Shown here: piece by piece, positions 27,161 to 36,373 of the stretch
How positions within the stretch are numbered: position 1 is the stretch's first letter
Layout of the letters: the number at the start of each line of letters is the position of its first letter
From: Blattabacterium cuenoti
Lineage (GTDB): Bacteria > Bacteroidota > Bacteroidia > Flavobacteriales > Blattabacteriaceae
DNA: 64,000 bases
Direction: 5' to 3'
Assembly (NCBI RefSeq): GCF_014251275.1
Contig: NZ_CP059183.1
Coordinates: 459,001-523,000 of the forward strand
Position numbers and translations under genes: made by a program
Notes under the pieces: generated by a model
The model's database searches: none
What the model saw: only the letters and a program-made list of their open reading frames with translations
Told to the model about the DNA's origin: nothing

Positions 27161-28485
27161 TAAATAAAAACTTTAAATATATCCCAAATAATAATGGAAA
27201 GCATCATAAAACTAACTAATAAAAATCCAAGTATTGTACAACGTTCTATAAATTTTTCATTTAGTTTTTTTCCTATTAACATTTCTATTATAATAAAAAA
27301 AATATATCCACCGTCTAATGACGGAATAGGAAATAAATTTATAAAGGCTAACCAAATAGATAAAGTTGCTGTAAAATTCCAAAAAATCTCCCAATTCCAT
27401 TTAGATGGAAATTCTTTTGCTATAGAGAAAAAACTTCCTACTTGCTTATAAGCTTTAGTTTCTATATGAAAAACATTTTTAAAAAATAATATTTGATTTT
27501 TTAAAACATACCATGTTTTCATAAATCCATGATAAATACTATCAAAAATAGAATAATGCTTCCTTTCGAAAAAAAAGATATCGTCTAAATCCATAAATGT
27601 TTTTAAACAAACTCCTAAAATTCCTTTTGAATTCATATGTATTTTTTTTTGCATAAAATCTCCATCTCTATTAATAGAAATTAAAAATGTTTCATTCCTT
27701 TGTCTAAATAAAGCCTCTTTTATTTGATCATAGAACAGTATTTCTCCAGTATCAACAGATAATATTTCATCATCAATTTTTAGCTTATATTTCTCAGCAA
27801 TTGAGTTTTTGAAAATGTAACTTATAACAGATGGAATTCTTGGTTTAATAGGAAGCGTTGTGTATTTTCTATCAAAAATCAAACTTTTTTTACTGTTATT
27901 TAAATATAATTTCATTATTTTTCCCATACGATTTACAATTATAATATTACCTATAAAAATTTCTTGAGGTATTTCATTGAAATATTTTATTTTTTTACCA
28001 TTAATAGATAATATTACATCTCCATTTTTTAACCCTATTTCTTTACCTAAAGCATCAGTTTCTATTCCATATTTTGCATTTTCTATTGGTATATTAATTT
28101 CTCCATACTTAAACAATAAAAATGTGAAAATTAATATAGATAATATTGCGTTAAATATAATACCTCCTGAAATAATTAGTAATCTTCTAATTGAAGTTTG
28201 AGAATAAAATTTACAAGTATTTTCTGTTATTAATTTATCTTTTTTTTCATTATTTACCATTCCAGATATTTTAACATATCCACCAAAAGGTAACCATCCA
28301 ATTCCGTAAATTGTATCTCCTATTTTCTTTTTAAATAAAGAGAACCATGGATCAAAAAATAAAAAAAATCTTTCCACTCTAACTTTAAATAATTTTGCTA
28401 AAAAGAAATGACCCAATTCATGAAAAAAAATTAAAATAGAAATGCTAAATAATAGTTGTATTGATTTTATAAAAAAAGATGTCAT
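27157..28485 (-). CDS. rseP: RIP metalloprotease RseP
   Basis: 442 residues. The zinc site HELGH is at 22-26 in the first membrane helix, and the third metal ligand lies in SLDGG (D391) near the last helices. A PDZ-like region between about 125 and 300 (ETDALGKEIGLKNGDVILSINGKKI) is clear, with signs of a second one. It cuts membrane proteins within the bilayer, classically anti-sigma factors and signal peptides. Its start is only 37 bases from the divergent feoA start. Confidence 0.93.
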   Translation of the reverse strand: MTSFFIKSIQLLFSISILIFFHELGHFFLAKLFKVRVERFFLFFDPWFSLFKKKIGDTIYGIGWLPFGGYVKISGMVNNEKKDKLITENTCKFYSQTSIRRLLIISGGIIFNAILSILIFTFLLFKYGEINIPIENAKYGIETDALGKEIGLKNGDVILSINGKKIKYFNEIPQEIFIGNIIIVNRMGKIMKLYLNNSKKSLIFDRKYTTLPIKPRIPSVISYIFKNSIAEKYKLKIDDEILSVDTGEILFYDQIKEALFRQRNETFLISINRDGDFMQKKIHMNSKGILGVCLKTFMDLDDIFFFERKHYSIFDSIYHGFMKTWYVLKNQILFFKNVFHIETKAYKQVGSFFSIAKEFPSKWNWEIFWNFTATLSIWLAFINLFPIPSLDGGYIFFIIIEMLIGKKLNEKFIERCTILGFLLVSFMMLSIIIWDIFKVFIY

Positions 28486-28522
28486 TTCATAAATTTAATA
28501 AAAAAAATTTAAAACATAAATT

Positions 28523-28801
28523 TTGGATTTATATAATTTAAAAAAAGGAGAAAAAGGTATTATTAAAGGATTTAAACATAAAAATATACCAATAAAATTA
28601 TTAGAATTAGGAGTATTACCTGGAGTAAAAATAGAAGTAATTTTTATTTCTATTTTTTGTGATCCATTATGTATAAGTTATGAACAATCTTGTTTAGTTT
28701 TACGAAAAAAAGAAGCAGAAAATATTTTAATAGAACCTGTAAATGAAAAAAAAGATGATGCAAAGAAGAAATATAAAATTAGCTCTTTTGGGAAATCCTA
28801 A
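28523..28801 (+). CDS. feoA: ferrous iron transport protein A (TTG start)
   Basis: 92 residues with the SH3-like FeoA fold: LKKGEKGIIKGF, LLELGVLPGVKIEV and SCLVLRKKEAENILIEPV. FeoA is a cytoplasmic partner of the FeoB iron transporter. The start is TTG at 28523; no in-frame ATG gives a complete domain. The last 16 or so residues run past the normal family end and overlap feoB by 44-59 bases, as if the original stop had been lost. Only 37 bases separate it from rseP. Confidence 0.88.
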   Translation: MDLYNLKKGEKGIIKGFKHKNIPIKLLELGVLPGVKIEVIFISIFCDPLCISYEQSCLVLRKKEAENILIEPVNEKKDDAKKKYKISSFGKS

Positions 28802-30797
28802 TGTAGGAAAAACTTCTCTATTTAATAAATTAACTGGATTAAATCAAAAGGTAGGGAACTATTTAGGAGTTACAGTAGATAAAAAAATAGGGTATTTTTT
28901 TTATGATAAAATAAATTATCAAATAATAGATTTACCTGGAACTTATAGCATATATCCATCATCTGACAGTGAAAAAGTAATTAATAACTTATTATTAGAA
29001 AATATAGAAACTCCAGATCATATTATTTTTGTAATAGATTCGTCAAATTTGAAAAAAAGTTTACTTCTATTCAGACAATTACAAGATTTAGGATTTTCTA
29101 TTTTGCTCCTATTAAATATGTTAGACGAAGCAAAAAGAAAAGGAATTTACATAAAAATAAAAAAATTAAAAAAGTTTTTAAAAACAGAAATTATTTTAAT
29201 AGATGCAAGAAAAGGTATTGGTTTAGACATTGTTAAAAAAAAATTAAAAAAAATAAGAAATAAAAAAAAATCATCATATTTTTTTAATACAAATTTATCT
29301 TTATCTAATCACCTTGCAATAAAAGATGTAAAAAATAATCTTAAAATAGAAAATATTTACAAAGCTTGGTATTATTTAGCTTGTAATAAAATATTTTTGA
29401 ATAAAAATATTCTATTGGATAACATTAAGAAAAAATATAACATTATATCTAAACGTTTACAAGTAAAAGAAACTTTAAATAGATATGAAGAGATAAAAAA
29501 AATATTTTCCCATACTGTTTATGTATTTAATAAAAAAAATAATCAATTAGAATTTTTTAGAAAAATAGATAATCTTTTTGTTCTACATAATTTTTGGGGA
29601 TATGTAATTTTTTCCTTTTTTTTATTTTTTATTTTTCAATCTATATTTTTTTGGGCTGAAACTCCTATAAAATTTATTGAATTATGTTCTTCTTTTACAC
29701 AAGAAAAATTAAATAACACTATGTATTCTGGGCATTTAAAAGATTTTCTTTTACAAGGAATATTACCTGGTATTAGTACAGTTATAAGTTTTATCCCACA
29801 AATTTTTATTCTATTATTTTTTATTCTTCTTATGGAAGAAAGTGGATACATAAATCGTGTTATTTTTTTAATGGATAAAATTATGCGGCCATTTGGATTA
29901 AATGGTAGAAGTATAGTTCCTATTATTTCAGCTATGGCTTGTTCTATTCCAGCTATAATATCTTCTAAACATATAGAAAATCCAAGAGACCGTTTGATAA
30001 CAATTTTGATGACTCCTTTTATGACTTGTTCTGCAAAACTTCCTATTTATACTTTAATAATATCTTCAATTATCCCTAATGTAAAATGGGGTTTTGTACA
30101 ATTGAGAGGGATAGTTTTAATGGGAATGTATATTATAGGAATTTTATGTTCTTTTATTATAGCAATTTTACTTCATAAGTATTTAAAAAAGAATTATGAT
30201 AGTTGTTTTATTATGGAATTACCTACTTATAAAATACCTACATTTAAAAATGTATTTATAAGTTTATGGATACATATAAAATCTTTTATTTTAAATACAG
30301 GAAAAATAATATTATTGGTTAATGTATTAATTTGGGTTTTAGGGACATTTGGTCCAGTAAAAGATTATAATGATAAAAAAAAAAATATATTTTTTAATAT
30401 ACAAGAAAATGAATTAGATAATTCTTATTTGGGAATATTTGGAAAAAAATTAGAACCGATTATAATTCCACTTGGATATGACTGGAAAATAGGAATTGGT
30501 ATTCTATCCTCTATTGTAGCAAGAGAAGTATTTGTTAGTACCATGAATTCATTATATAAACTTGAAGAAAAAGAAAATAAAATAGAAAAAGATATTAAAA
30601 AAAATACTAAACTAATTTATTCATTTCCAACAGGAATTTCTTTATTATTTTTTTATGCATTTTCTATGCAATGTATAAGTACTATTTCTATAATAAAAAG
30701 AGAAACAAAATCTTGGAAATGGCCAATTTTACAATTTTTGTTTATGACTACGTTAGCATATATTTTTTCTTTTTTTATTTATCATATATTTAAATAA
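28743..30797 (+). CDS. feoB: ferrous iron transport protein B
   Basis: 684 residues. The N-terminal GTPase domain has G1 GNPNVGKT at 17-24 and G3 DLPGTYS. The membrane part (from about 285) has Gate motifs including GYINRVIFLMDKIMRPFGLNGRS and a later AMACSIPA, followed by SSIVAREVFV. It imports Fe(II). Three ATGs (28743, 28755, 28758) are possible; the third gives the most family-like start. It is followed after 16 bases by a small Cys-rich membrane protein. Confidence 0.95.
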   Translation: MKKKMMQRRNIKLALLGNPNVGKTSLFNKLTGLNQKVGNYLGVTVDKKIGYFFYDKINYQIIDLPGTYSIYPSSDSEKVINNLLLENIETPDHIIFVIDSSNLKKSLLLFRQLQDLGFSILLLLNMLDEAKRKGIYIKIKKLKKFLKTEIILIDARKGIGLDIVKKKLKKIRNKKKSSYFFNTNLSLSNHLAIKDVKNNLKIENIYKAWYYLACNKIFLNKNILLDNIKKKYNIISKRLQVKETLNRYEEIKKIFSHTVYVFNKKNNQLEFFRKIDNLFVLHNFWGYVIFSFFLFFIFQSIFFWAETPIKFIELCSSFTQEKLNNTMYSGHLKDFLLQGILPGISTVISFIPQIFILLFFILLMEESGYINRVIFLMDKIMRPFGLNGRSIVPIISAMACSIPAIISSKHIENPRDRLITILMTPFMTCSAKLPIYTLIISSIIPNVKWGFVQLRGIVLMGMYIIGILCSFIIAILLHKYLKKNYDSCFIMELPTYKIPTFKNVFISLWIHIKSFILNTGKIILLVNVLIWVLGTFGPVKDYNDKKKNIFFNIQENELDNSYLGIFGKKLEPIIIPLGYDWKIGIGILSSIVAREVFVSTMNSLYKLEEKENKIEKDIKKNTKLIYSFPTGISLLFFYAFSMQCISTISIIKRETKSWKWPILQFLFMTTLAYIFSFFIYHIFK

Positions 30798-30813
30798 ATA
30801 CAATATCAATATT

Positions 30814-30960
30814 ATGAAACATATGTTATATTTTTATACAGAATACATAATAATATGTTTTTCTTTTATTTTTTCTATATTAATTCTTTTTAAAAAATTT
30901 TTTTCTTTTTTTTTAAAAAAAAGATTTTTTTGCAAAAAAAAATGTCATTGTAAATTATAA
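30814..30960 (+). CDS. small FeoB-associated Cys-rich membrane protein
   Basis: A 48-residue frame starting with ATG 16 bases after feoB. It begins MKHMLYFYTEYIIICF, has one hydrophobic helix (about 5-26), a KKFF junction, then a basic end with C40, C44 and C46 (FFCKKKCHCKL). This layout, one helix, Lys/Phe stretch and a Cys cluster right after feoB, matches the small FeoB-associated Cys-rich membrane proteins of Bacteroidota and Firmicutes, which are thought to play a FeoC-like role. The frame survives several poly-A/T tracts. Its end overlaps ddl by 16 bases. Confidence 0.7.
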   Translation: MKHMLYFYTEYIIICFSFIFSILILFKKFFSFFLKKRFFCKKKCHCKL

Positions 30961-30972
30961 AGACATTTTTTT
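30936..30972. terminator. bidirectional hairpin between feo operon and ddl
   Basis: AAAAAAATGTC (30936-30946) is exactly complementary to GACATTTTTTT (30962-30972) around a 15-base loop. Both strands read T-run after the stem. It lies at the junction of the convergent feo and ddl genes, so it may end both transcripts. The stem has few G/C pairs, so strength is uncertain. Confidence 0.45.
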
Positions 30973-31940
30973 ATAGAAGAATCTATAAAATCATGAAAAA
31001 AATCGGATAAAGATATTCCAGCAGTTTTCAACTGTTTTGGAAAAATACTTTCTTTAGAAAGGCCAGGTACTGTATTAATTTCTAAAAAATATGGTATTTC
31101 ATCAACAATAATAAATTCTGACCTGGAAATTCCGTATAAATTCAAATATTTGTATACTTTTATAGCAGTATTTTTTATTTTAACTTCAATGTTAAGTGGA
31201 AAATTTGCGGGAGTTATCTCCTTAGATTTACCTGAATATTTAGATTCAAAATCAAAAAAATCATTTTTACTAATTATTTCTGTTATTGGAAGAACAACTA
31301 TTTCATTTCTAAATGAAAATACTCCAACAGATACTTCTCTACCTGATAAAAAAGATTCTATTATAATTTCATTATCTTCTTTGAATGCTGTAGATAATGC
31401 TTTATCAAAATCATCTTCCTTATAAATTTTTGTAATTCCAAAACTAGAACCAGATCTACTAGGTTTTACAAAAAAAGGGATTCCAATACTATTTAATATT
31501 TCTTTTTTACAAAAAGTTTGATTTTTGTTTAAAAAAAAAGATTTAGCTGTATTTATTCCTAAATATTTTAATAATGATAAACAATATTTTTTATTAAAAG
31601 TTATGTTTGCTTGATGAAAATTACATCCTGTATACGGTATTTTTAATAAATCAAAATATGACTGTAACATCCCATCCTCTCCTGGAGACCCATGTATTGC
31701 ATTAAAAATACAATCAAAATTTATACGACTATTTTCATTTACAAAAACAGAAAAATCATGTTTATCTATAAAAAATTTTTTATTTTCTTTATTTTTCATA
31801 AACCATTTATCTTTGAAAAGATAAACACAATATGGAATAAAACATTTTCTACATAAATTATCATAAACCATTTTTCCACTTTCTAATGAAATAGAAGATT
31901 CCTTAGAATATCCACCCATAACTACTGCAATATTTTTCAT
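30945..31940 (-). CDS. ddl: D-alanine--D-alanine ligase
   Basis: 331 residues of the ATP-grasp fold. GGYSKESSISLESG near the N-terminus, NAIHGSPGEDGMLQ, VKPSRSGSSFG and the late EINTVPGLSKES are Ddl hallmarks. It joins two D-Ala for the peptidoglycan peptide that MurF adds (murF at 59966). The gene is divergent from the PASTA gene, with 39 bases between start codons, an order common in flavobacteria (ddl, PASTA protein, rluD). Confidence 0.95.
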   Translation of the reverse strand: MKNIAVVMGGYSKESSISLESGKMVYDNLCRKCFIPYCVYLFKDKWFMKNKENKKFFIDKHDFSVFVNENSRINFDCIFNAIHGSPGEDGMLQSYFDLLKIPYTGCNFHQANITFNKKYCLSLLKYLGINTAKSFFLNKNQTFCKKEILNSIGIPFFVKPSRSGSSFGITKIYKEDDFDKALSTAFKEDNEIIIESFLSGREVSVGVFSFRNEIVVLPITEIISKNDFFDFESKYSGKSKEITPANFPLNIEVKIKNTAIKVYKYLNLYGISRSEFIIVDEIPYFLEINTVPGLSKESIFPKQLKTAGISLSDFFHDFIDSSIKKCLYNLQ

Positions 31941-31979
31941 TATTTCTTTTTTTATTGGTTTTAAAAATATTTTATATAA

Positions 31980-33869
31980 ATGAATTATTCAAAATACATT
32001 TTAATTTTTATTATTAATTTATTGATATCCATATTTTTATTCTATAAAATAATAAATTTTACTTTGAAATGGATTGATACTTATACTAAACATGGAACTT
32101 ATGTCATTATGCCTAATTTACGTAATTTAACTTTATCAAGATCTATATACATTTTGAAAAAATTAGGTTTAAAATATGATATAGATAAACGTCATTACAA
32201 TCCAAATTTAAAAAACAATCAGATTATTTTTTTTTCACCGGAAGCTGGAAATAGAATTAAAGAAGGAAGAAAAATATATATAAAAGTAAATTTTACTTCT
32301 ACAAAAAACATTGTATTACCTAGTATTTTAAATAAGAAAAAGAACATAGCTATAAAATTACTTAATGAAAATAAGATTTTAATTAGGAAAATTATATATA
32401 CTACTGGATTTTCCAAAGAAACAGTAGGTAAGGTTTTGTATAAAAAAAAACAAATTTTTCCAGGGGACCTATTCCCATATGATCATGAAGGTATTATTTT
32501 AATAATTGGAAAAGGATATGATAAAAACACATTTGAATCAATTCCAAATGTTATTGGAATGTCTTTATACAATGCAACTACTATTTTAAAACAAAAATCA
32601 TTTAATATTATTCATTTTTATTATGATAACTCTTCAACATTGAAGAATTCTAATATAGAAAATATAGAAAAAGTAGTATATCGTCAAAATCCACATTATG
32701 GAAATATATATAACAAAAGTAAACCAATTGAATTATGGTTAACTGAAAAAGAAATGTTAATGGAAAAATTAATACAAATGAAATATTCCTTTAAAGATAA
32801 AAAAAATAAAGAAAAAAATTTTATTAATAAAGATCATATTTTAATTAAAAATATTGAAAAAAACTATAAAAATACTGATTTAGTTATAGAAAAGAAATTA
32901 GAAAATTCTGTTAACTCTATAGTAAAACAAAAAGAAAAGAAATTAGAAAATTCTGTTAACTCTATAGTAAAACAAAAAGAAAAGAAATTAGAAAATTCTG
33001 TTAACTCTATAGTAAAACAAAAAGAAAAGAAATTAGAAAATTCTGTTAACTCTATAGTAAAACAAAAAGAAAAGAAATTAGAAAATTCTGTTAACTCTAT
33101 AGTAAAACAAAAAGAAAAGAAATTAGAAAATTCTGTTAACTCTATAGTAAAACAAAAAGAAAAGAAATTAAAAAACTATGGAAGTTCTATAATAAAACAA
33201 AAAGAAAAGAAATTAAAAAACTATGGAAGTTCTATAATAAAACAAAAAGAAAAGAAATTAAAAAACTATGGAAGTTCTATAATAAAACAAAAAGAAAAGA
33301 AATTAAAAAACTATGGAAGTTCTATAATAAAACAAAAAGAAAAGAAATTAAAAAACTATAGAAGTTCTATAATAAAACAAAAAGAAAAGAAATTAAAAAA
33401 TTATGGAAACTCTATAGTAAGACAAAAAGAAAAGAAATTAAAAAATTATGGAAACTCTATAATAAAACAAAAAGAAAAGAAATTAAAAAACTATGGAAGT
33501 TCTATAATAAAACAAAAAGAAAAGAAATTAAAAAACTATGGAAGTTCTATAATAAAACAAAAAGAAAAGAAATTAAAAAATTATGGAAACTCTATAGTAA
33601 GACAAAAAGAAAAGAAATTAAAAAATTATGGAAACTCTATAATAAAACAAAAAGAAAAGAAATTAAAAAACTATGGAAGTTCTATAATAAAACAAAAAGA
33701 AAAGAAATTAAAAAATTATGGAAACTCTATAGTAAGACAAAAAGAAAAGAAATTAAAAAATTATGGAAACTCTATAATAAAACAAAAAGAAAAGAAATTA
33801 AAAAACTATGGAAGTTCTATAATAAAACAAAAAGAAAAGAAATTAAAAGTATATGAACAAAATCAATAA
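31980..33869 (+). CDS. PASTA-domain membrane protein with 21-copy basic repeat tail
   Basis: 629 residues. One N-terminal membrane helix (about 6-28) is followed by three PASTA-like domains (about 43-108, 110-180, 185-255) and a Lys-rich linker. Residues 304-618 are 21 tandem copies of a 15-residue unit of the form EKKLENSVNSIVKQK or EKKLKNYGSSIIKQK. PASTA domains bind peptidoglycan, so the tail is probably periplasmic. Leu4, residue 8 and Ile11 spacing suggests a 15-residue coiled-coil periodicity. There is no kinase domain. It precedes rluD by 17 bases. The N-terminal part is like the flavobacterial family; the tail is not part of it. Confidence 0.85.
   Translation: MNYSKYILIFIINLLISIFLFYKIINFTLKWIDTYTKHGTYVIMPNLRNLTLSRSIYILKKLGLKYDIDKRHYNPNLKNNQIIFFSPEAGNRIKEGRKIYIKVNFTSTKNIVLPSILNKKKNIAIKLLNENKILIRKIIYTTGFSKETVGKVLYKKKQIFPGDLFPYDHEGIILIIGKGYDKNTFESIPNVIGMSLYNATTILKQKSFNIIHFYYDNSSTLKNSNIENIEKVVYRQNPHYGNIYNKSKPIELWLTEKEMLMEKLIQMKYSFKDKKNKEKNFINKDHILIKNIEKNYKNTDLVIEKKLENSVNSIVKQKEKKLENSVNSIVKQKEKKLENSVNSIVKQKEKKLENSVNSIVKQKEKKLENSVNSIVKQKEKKLENSVNSIVKQKEKKLKNYGSSIIKQKEKKLKNYGSSIIKQKEKKLKNYGSSIIKQKEKKLKNYGSSIIKQKEKKLKNYRSSIIKQKEKKLKNYGNSIVRQKEKKLKNYGNSIIKQKEKKLKNYGSSIIKQKEKKLKNYGSSIIKQKEKKLKNYGNSIVRQKEKKLKNYGNSIIKQKEKKLKNYGSSIIKQKEKKLKNYGNSIVRQKEKKLKNYGNSIIKQKEKKLKNYGSSIIKQKEKKLKVYEQNQ
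32889..33833 (+). repeat. 45-bp in-frame tandem repeat, 21 copies
   Basis: Exact period of 45 bases, 945 bases in total, then a partial copy to the stop. By DNA sequence copies fall into five types: A (copies 1-6, identical), B (7-10, 14, 15, 18, 21), a one-base variant of B (11), C (12, 16, 19) and D (13, 17, 20). The order C-D-B repeats at 12-14, 16-18 and 19-21, a 135-base higher-order unit. Near-identity including third codon positions implies recent expansion or homogenisation. Confidence 0.98.
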
Positions 33870-33886
33870 TAAAAATTTTCATAAAA

Positions 33887-34927
33887 ATGACAGAAAAAAG
33901 TATAAAAAAAATTAAAATTATTGTAAATGAAACTAAAAAATCTATTAGAATTGATAAATACCTAACAAAAAAAATTACTAAGGAAAATATTAGTAGAAAT
34001 CAAATACAAAAATTCATTAGATTAGGAAAAATTTTAGTAAATAAACATATAGTAAAAAATAATTATAAAATAAAACAGTATGACAATATTGAATTGGAAA
34101 ATTCAATAAAAATACCAGTGTTAAAAAAAAACTTTTTTGAAGAAAAAAATATTACTGCAGAAAAAATAAATATAAATATCATTTATGAAGATGAAGATAT
34201 AATGATTATAAATAAACCATCTGGAATTGTCGTCCATCCTGGATATGGAAATGAAAAAGGTACTTTAATTAACGGAATTAAATATTACAATTACAATCTA
34301 TCTAAATTACATAGATTTGGTCTAGTTCATAGATTAGATAAAGATACATCTGGACTGTTAGTTTTTGCTAAAAATGAATATACTCAAAATTTCTTATTGA
34401 AACAATTCTATACAAAAACAATTAAAAGAAAATATATTGCTTTAGTATGGGGAATATTACAAAATACAAAAGGATCTATTACTGGTTTTATAGGAAGAGA
34501 TCCAAAAAATAGAAAAAGAATGACAATTTTAGAAAAAAATAAATACATAAAAAATGCAAGATATTCGATAACTCATTATAAAGTTTTGGAAAAATTTAAG
34601 TATATAACATATATTTCTTGTAAATTAAATACAGGTAGAACACATCAAATAAGAGCACATTTTAAATATTTAGGTCATCCTGTTTTTCAAGACTCAATTT
34701 ACAATGGAAAAAAAATTATTAAAATTTGTTCAAGTAAACATATTAAATTTTTTAAAATTTGTTACAATATCTTGAAAAGACAAGCCTTACATGCTATATC
34801 TCTATCTTTTATTCATCCAAATAATAAAAAATGTGTTTTCAATTGTCCTATTCCTGAAGATATAAAAACTATTATTAATAAATTGAGATACTTTTTTCAT
34901 AGTAAAGTTCCATGTAAAAGAATATAG
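33887..34927 (+). CDS. rluD: RluA-family pseudouridine synthase
   Basis: 346 residues: an N-terminal S4 RNA-binding domain (about 18-80) and a catalytic domain with HRLDKDTSG, whose D151 is the nucleophile, then RKYIALVWG and TGRTHQIRAHF. Enzymes of this type modify U1911, U1915 and U1917 of 23S rRNA (RluD); the symbol is the most likely assignment. It follows the PASTA gene by 17 bases and overlaps the end of the convergent mgtE gene by 31 bases. Confidence 0.9.
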   Translation: MTEKSIKKIKIIVNETKKSIRIDKYLTKKITKENISRNQIQKFIRLGKILVNKHIVKNNYKIKQYDNIELENSIKIPVLKKNFFEEKNITAEKININIIYEDEDIMIINKPSGIVVHPGYGNEKGTLINGIKYYNYNLSKLHRFGLVHRLDKDTSGLLVFAKNEYTQNFLLKQFYTKTIKRKYIALVWGILQNTKGSITGFIGRDPKNRKRMTILEKNKYIKNARYSITHYKVLEKFKYITYISCKLNTGRTHQIRAHFKYLGHPVFQDSIYNGKKIIKICSSKHIKFFKICYNILKRQALHAISLSFIHPNNKKCVFNCPIPEDIKTIINKLRYFFHSKVPCKRI

Positions 34928-36246
34928 GACATAGAAAAATATATTATTAGGCCAATAACATCAACTATTGTTGCGACAAAAGGTGCAGATGAAGTAGCAG
35001 GATCCCCATTAAATTTTTTAATAATAAATGGTAACATTGAACCACTAAATGTTCCCCATAAAACTACTCCAATAAGAGAAAAAAAAATAGTAAATCCAAC
35101 CAAAATCCAATGTGGCCCATAATCAAATAATCTAGTACTATGCCAAGTTATAATACGAAGAAACCCTGTAATTCCTAATATACTTCCTAAAAAAAATCCA
35201 CAAATAATTTCTCTTTTCATTACTCTCCACCAATCTTTTACTTTAACTTCTCCTAAAGCCATAGCTTGAATAATCAAACTAGCGGCTTGAGATCCACTAT
35301 TTCCTCCACTAGAAACTACTAATGGAATAAATAAAGAAAGAACTATTGCTTTTTCTATTACACTGGTAAATTGCTGCATTACTGTAGTAGTGAACATCTC
35401 ACCTATAAATAATAAAATTAACCATCTTGCTCTTTTTTTTATTAATTTATACAAAGGAACGTTAAGATAGGATTGATTTAGAACTTCCATACCTCCTATT
35501 TTTTGAAAATCCTCTCTATAATTTTCATTTAAAACCCATAAAATATCATCTATTGTAACTATTCCAAGTAAATAATTTTGATTATCTACTACTGGAAGTG
35601 ACAATCTATTATTAATAGAAAATATTTGAGTTGCCTTTTCTTCTGTATCAGTTACTTTTAAAACTGAAGTATGTTGCTTATCCATTAAAGAACATACCAT
35701 AGTATTTGGATCAACTAATAAAAACTCTTTTATTTTTATATCTCCTATCAATTTCCCATTTTTATCTATAACATAAATAATTTCTATAAAATCACTATTT
35801 TTTATTTCTTTTCGTATATAGTTAAATACCCTTTGTACTCTCCAATTTTTCTGCACTGCCAAATAATGTGGAATCATCAATCTACCTACACTATTTTCAG
35901 GATAACCCAACGAAACCAAAGTTTTCTTTTTTTCTTCTGGATTTAAATATTTAATTAAATCTTTTAAAGAATGATTTGGTAGGTTTTCTAAAAAAGAAAC
36001 TCTATCATCTACTGATAATTTATTTAACAATTCCATTTTTTCAGTATAAGGTAAATCTTCTATAATTTTTTTTTTAATAGGAAGATCTATAATTCTGAAT
36101 ACAGAAATAGATTTATACAAGTTTAATAGCCTAAATATTTTTAATACATATTTAGGATTTTTATGAATGATTTTTATTAATACATTTACATTCTGATTAT
36201 TTAAAAATTTTTTATTTAAAAAATAATCTTTACGATCATTAAACAT
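34897..36246 (-). CDS. mgtE: magnesium transporter MgtE
   Basis: 449 residues, full length. A cytoplasmic N domain (about 10-125), a pair of CBS domains (about 130-250), a plug helix and five membrane helices (from about 275) make the standard MgtE gate. Conserved membrane segments include SGGNSGSQAASLIIQAMALGEV and GDPATSSAPFVATIVD. It imports Mg2+ under control of internal Mg2+. The last 31 bases are antisense to the end of rluD. Confidence 0.94.
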   Translation of the reverse strand: MFNDRKDYFLNKKFLNNQNVNVLIKIIHKNPKYVLKIFRLLNLYKSISVFRIIDLPIKKKIIEDLPYTEKMELLNKLSVDDRVSFLENLPNHSLKDLIKYLNPEEKKKTLVSLGYPENSVGRLMIPHYLAVQKNWRVQRVFNYIRKEIKNSDFIEIIYVIDKNGKLIGDIKIKEFLLVDPNTMVCSLMDKQHTSVLKVTDTEEKATQIFSINNRLSLPVVDNQNYLLGIVTIDDILWVLNENYREDFQKIGGMEVLNQSYLNVPLYKLIKKRARWLILLFIGEMFTTTVMQQFTSVIEKAIVLSLFIPLVVSSGGNSGSQAASLIIQAMALGEVKVKDWWRVMKREIICGFFLGSILGITGFLRIITWHSTRLFDYGPHWILVGFTIFFSLIGVVLWGTFSGSMLPFIIKKFNGDPATSSAPFVATIVDVIGLIIYFSMSYILLHGTLL

Positions 36247-36373
36247 TTTTTTTATTTTTTTAAACTATTTTTACTGTTTTTACATATATTTTTTAACAGA
36301 AAAAAAATTAAAATTACATAATAAAATCTATTGTAATTTTTACTAAAAAAAAATATTAAAAAAAAATATAATA

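Noticed and set aside
32889-33833. Array of regular repeats that could suggest CRISPR
   Set aside because: Units are contiguous with no spacers, the period is a multiple of three, and the whole array is translated in frame in the PASTA protein.
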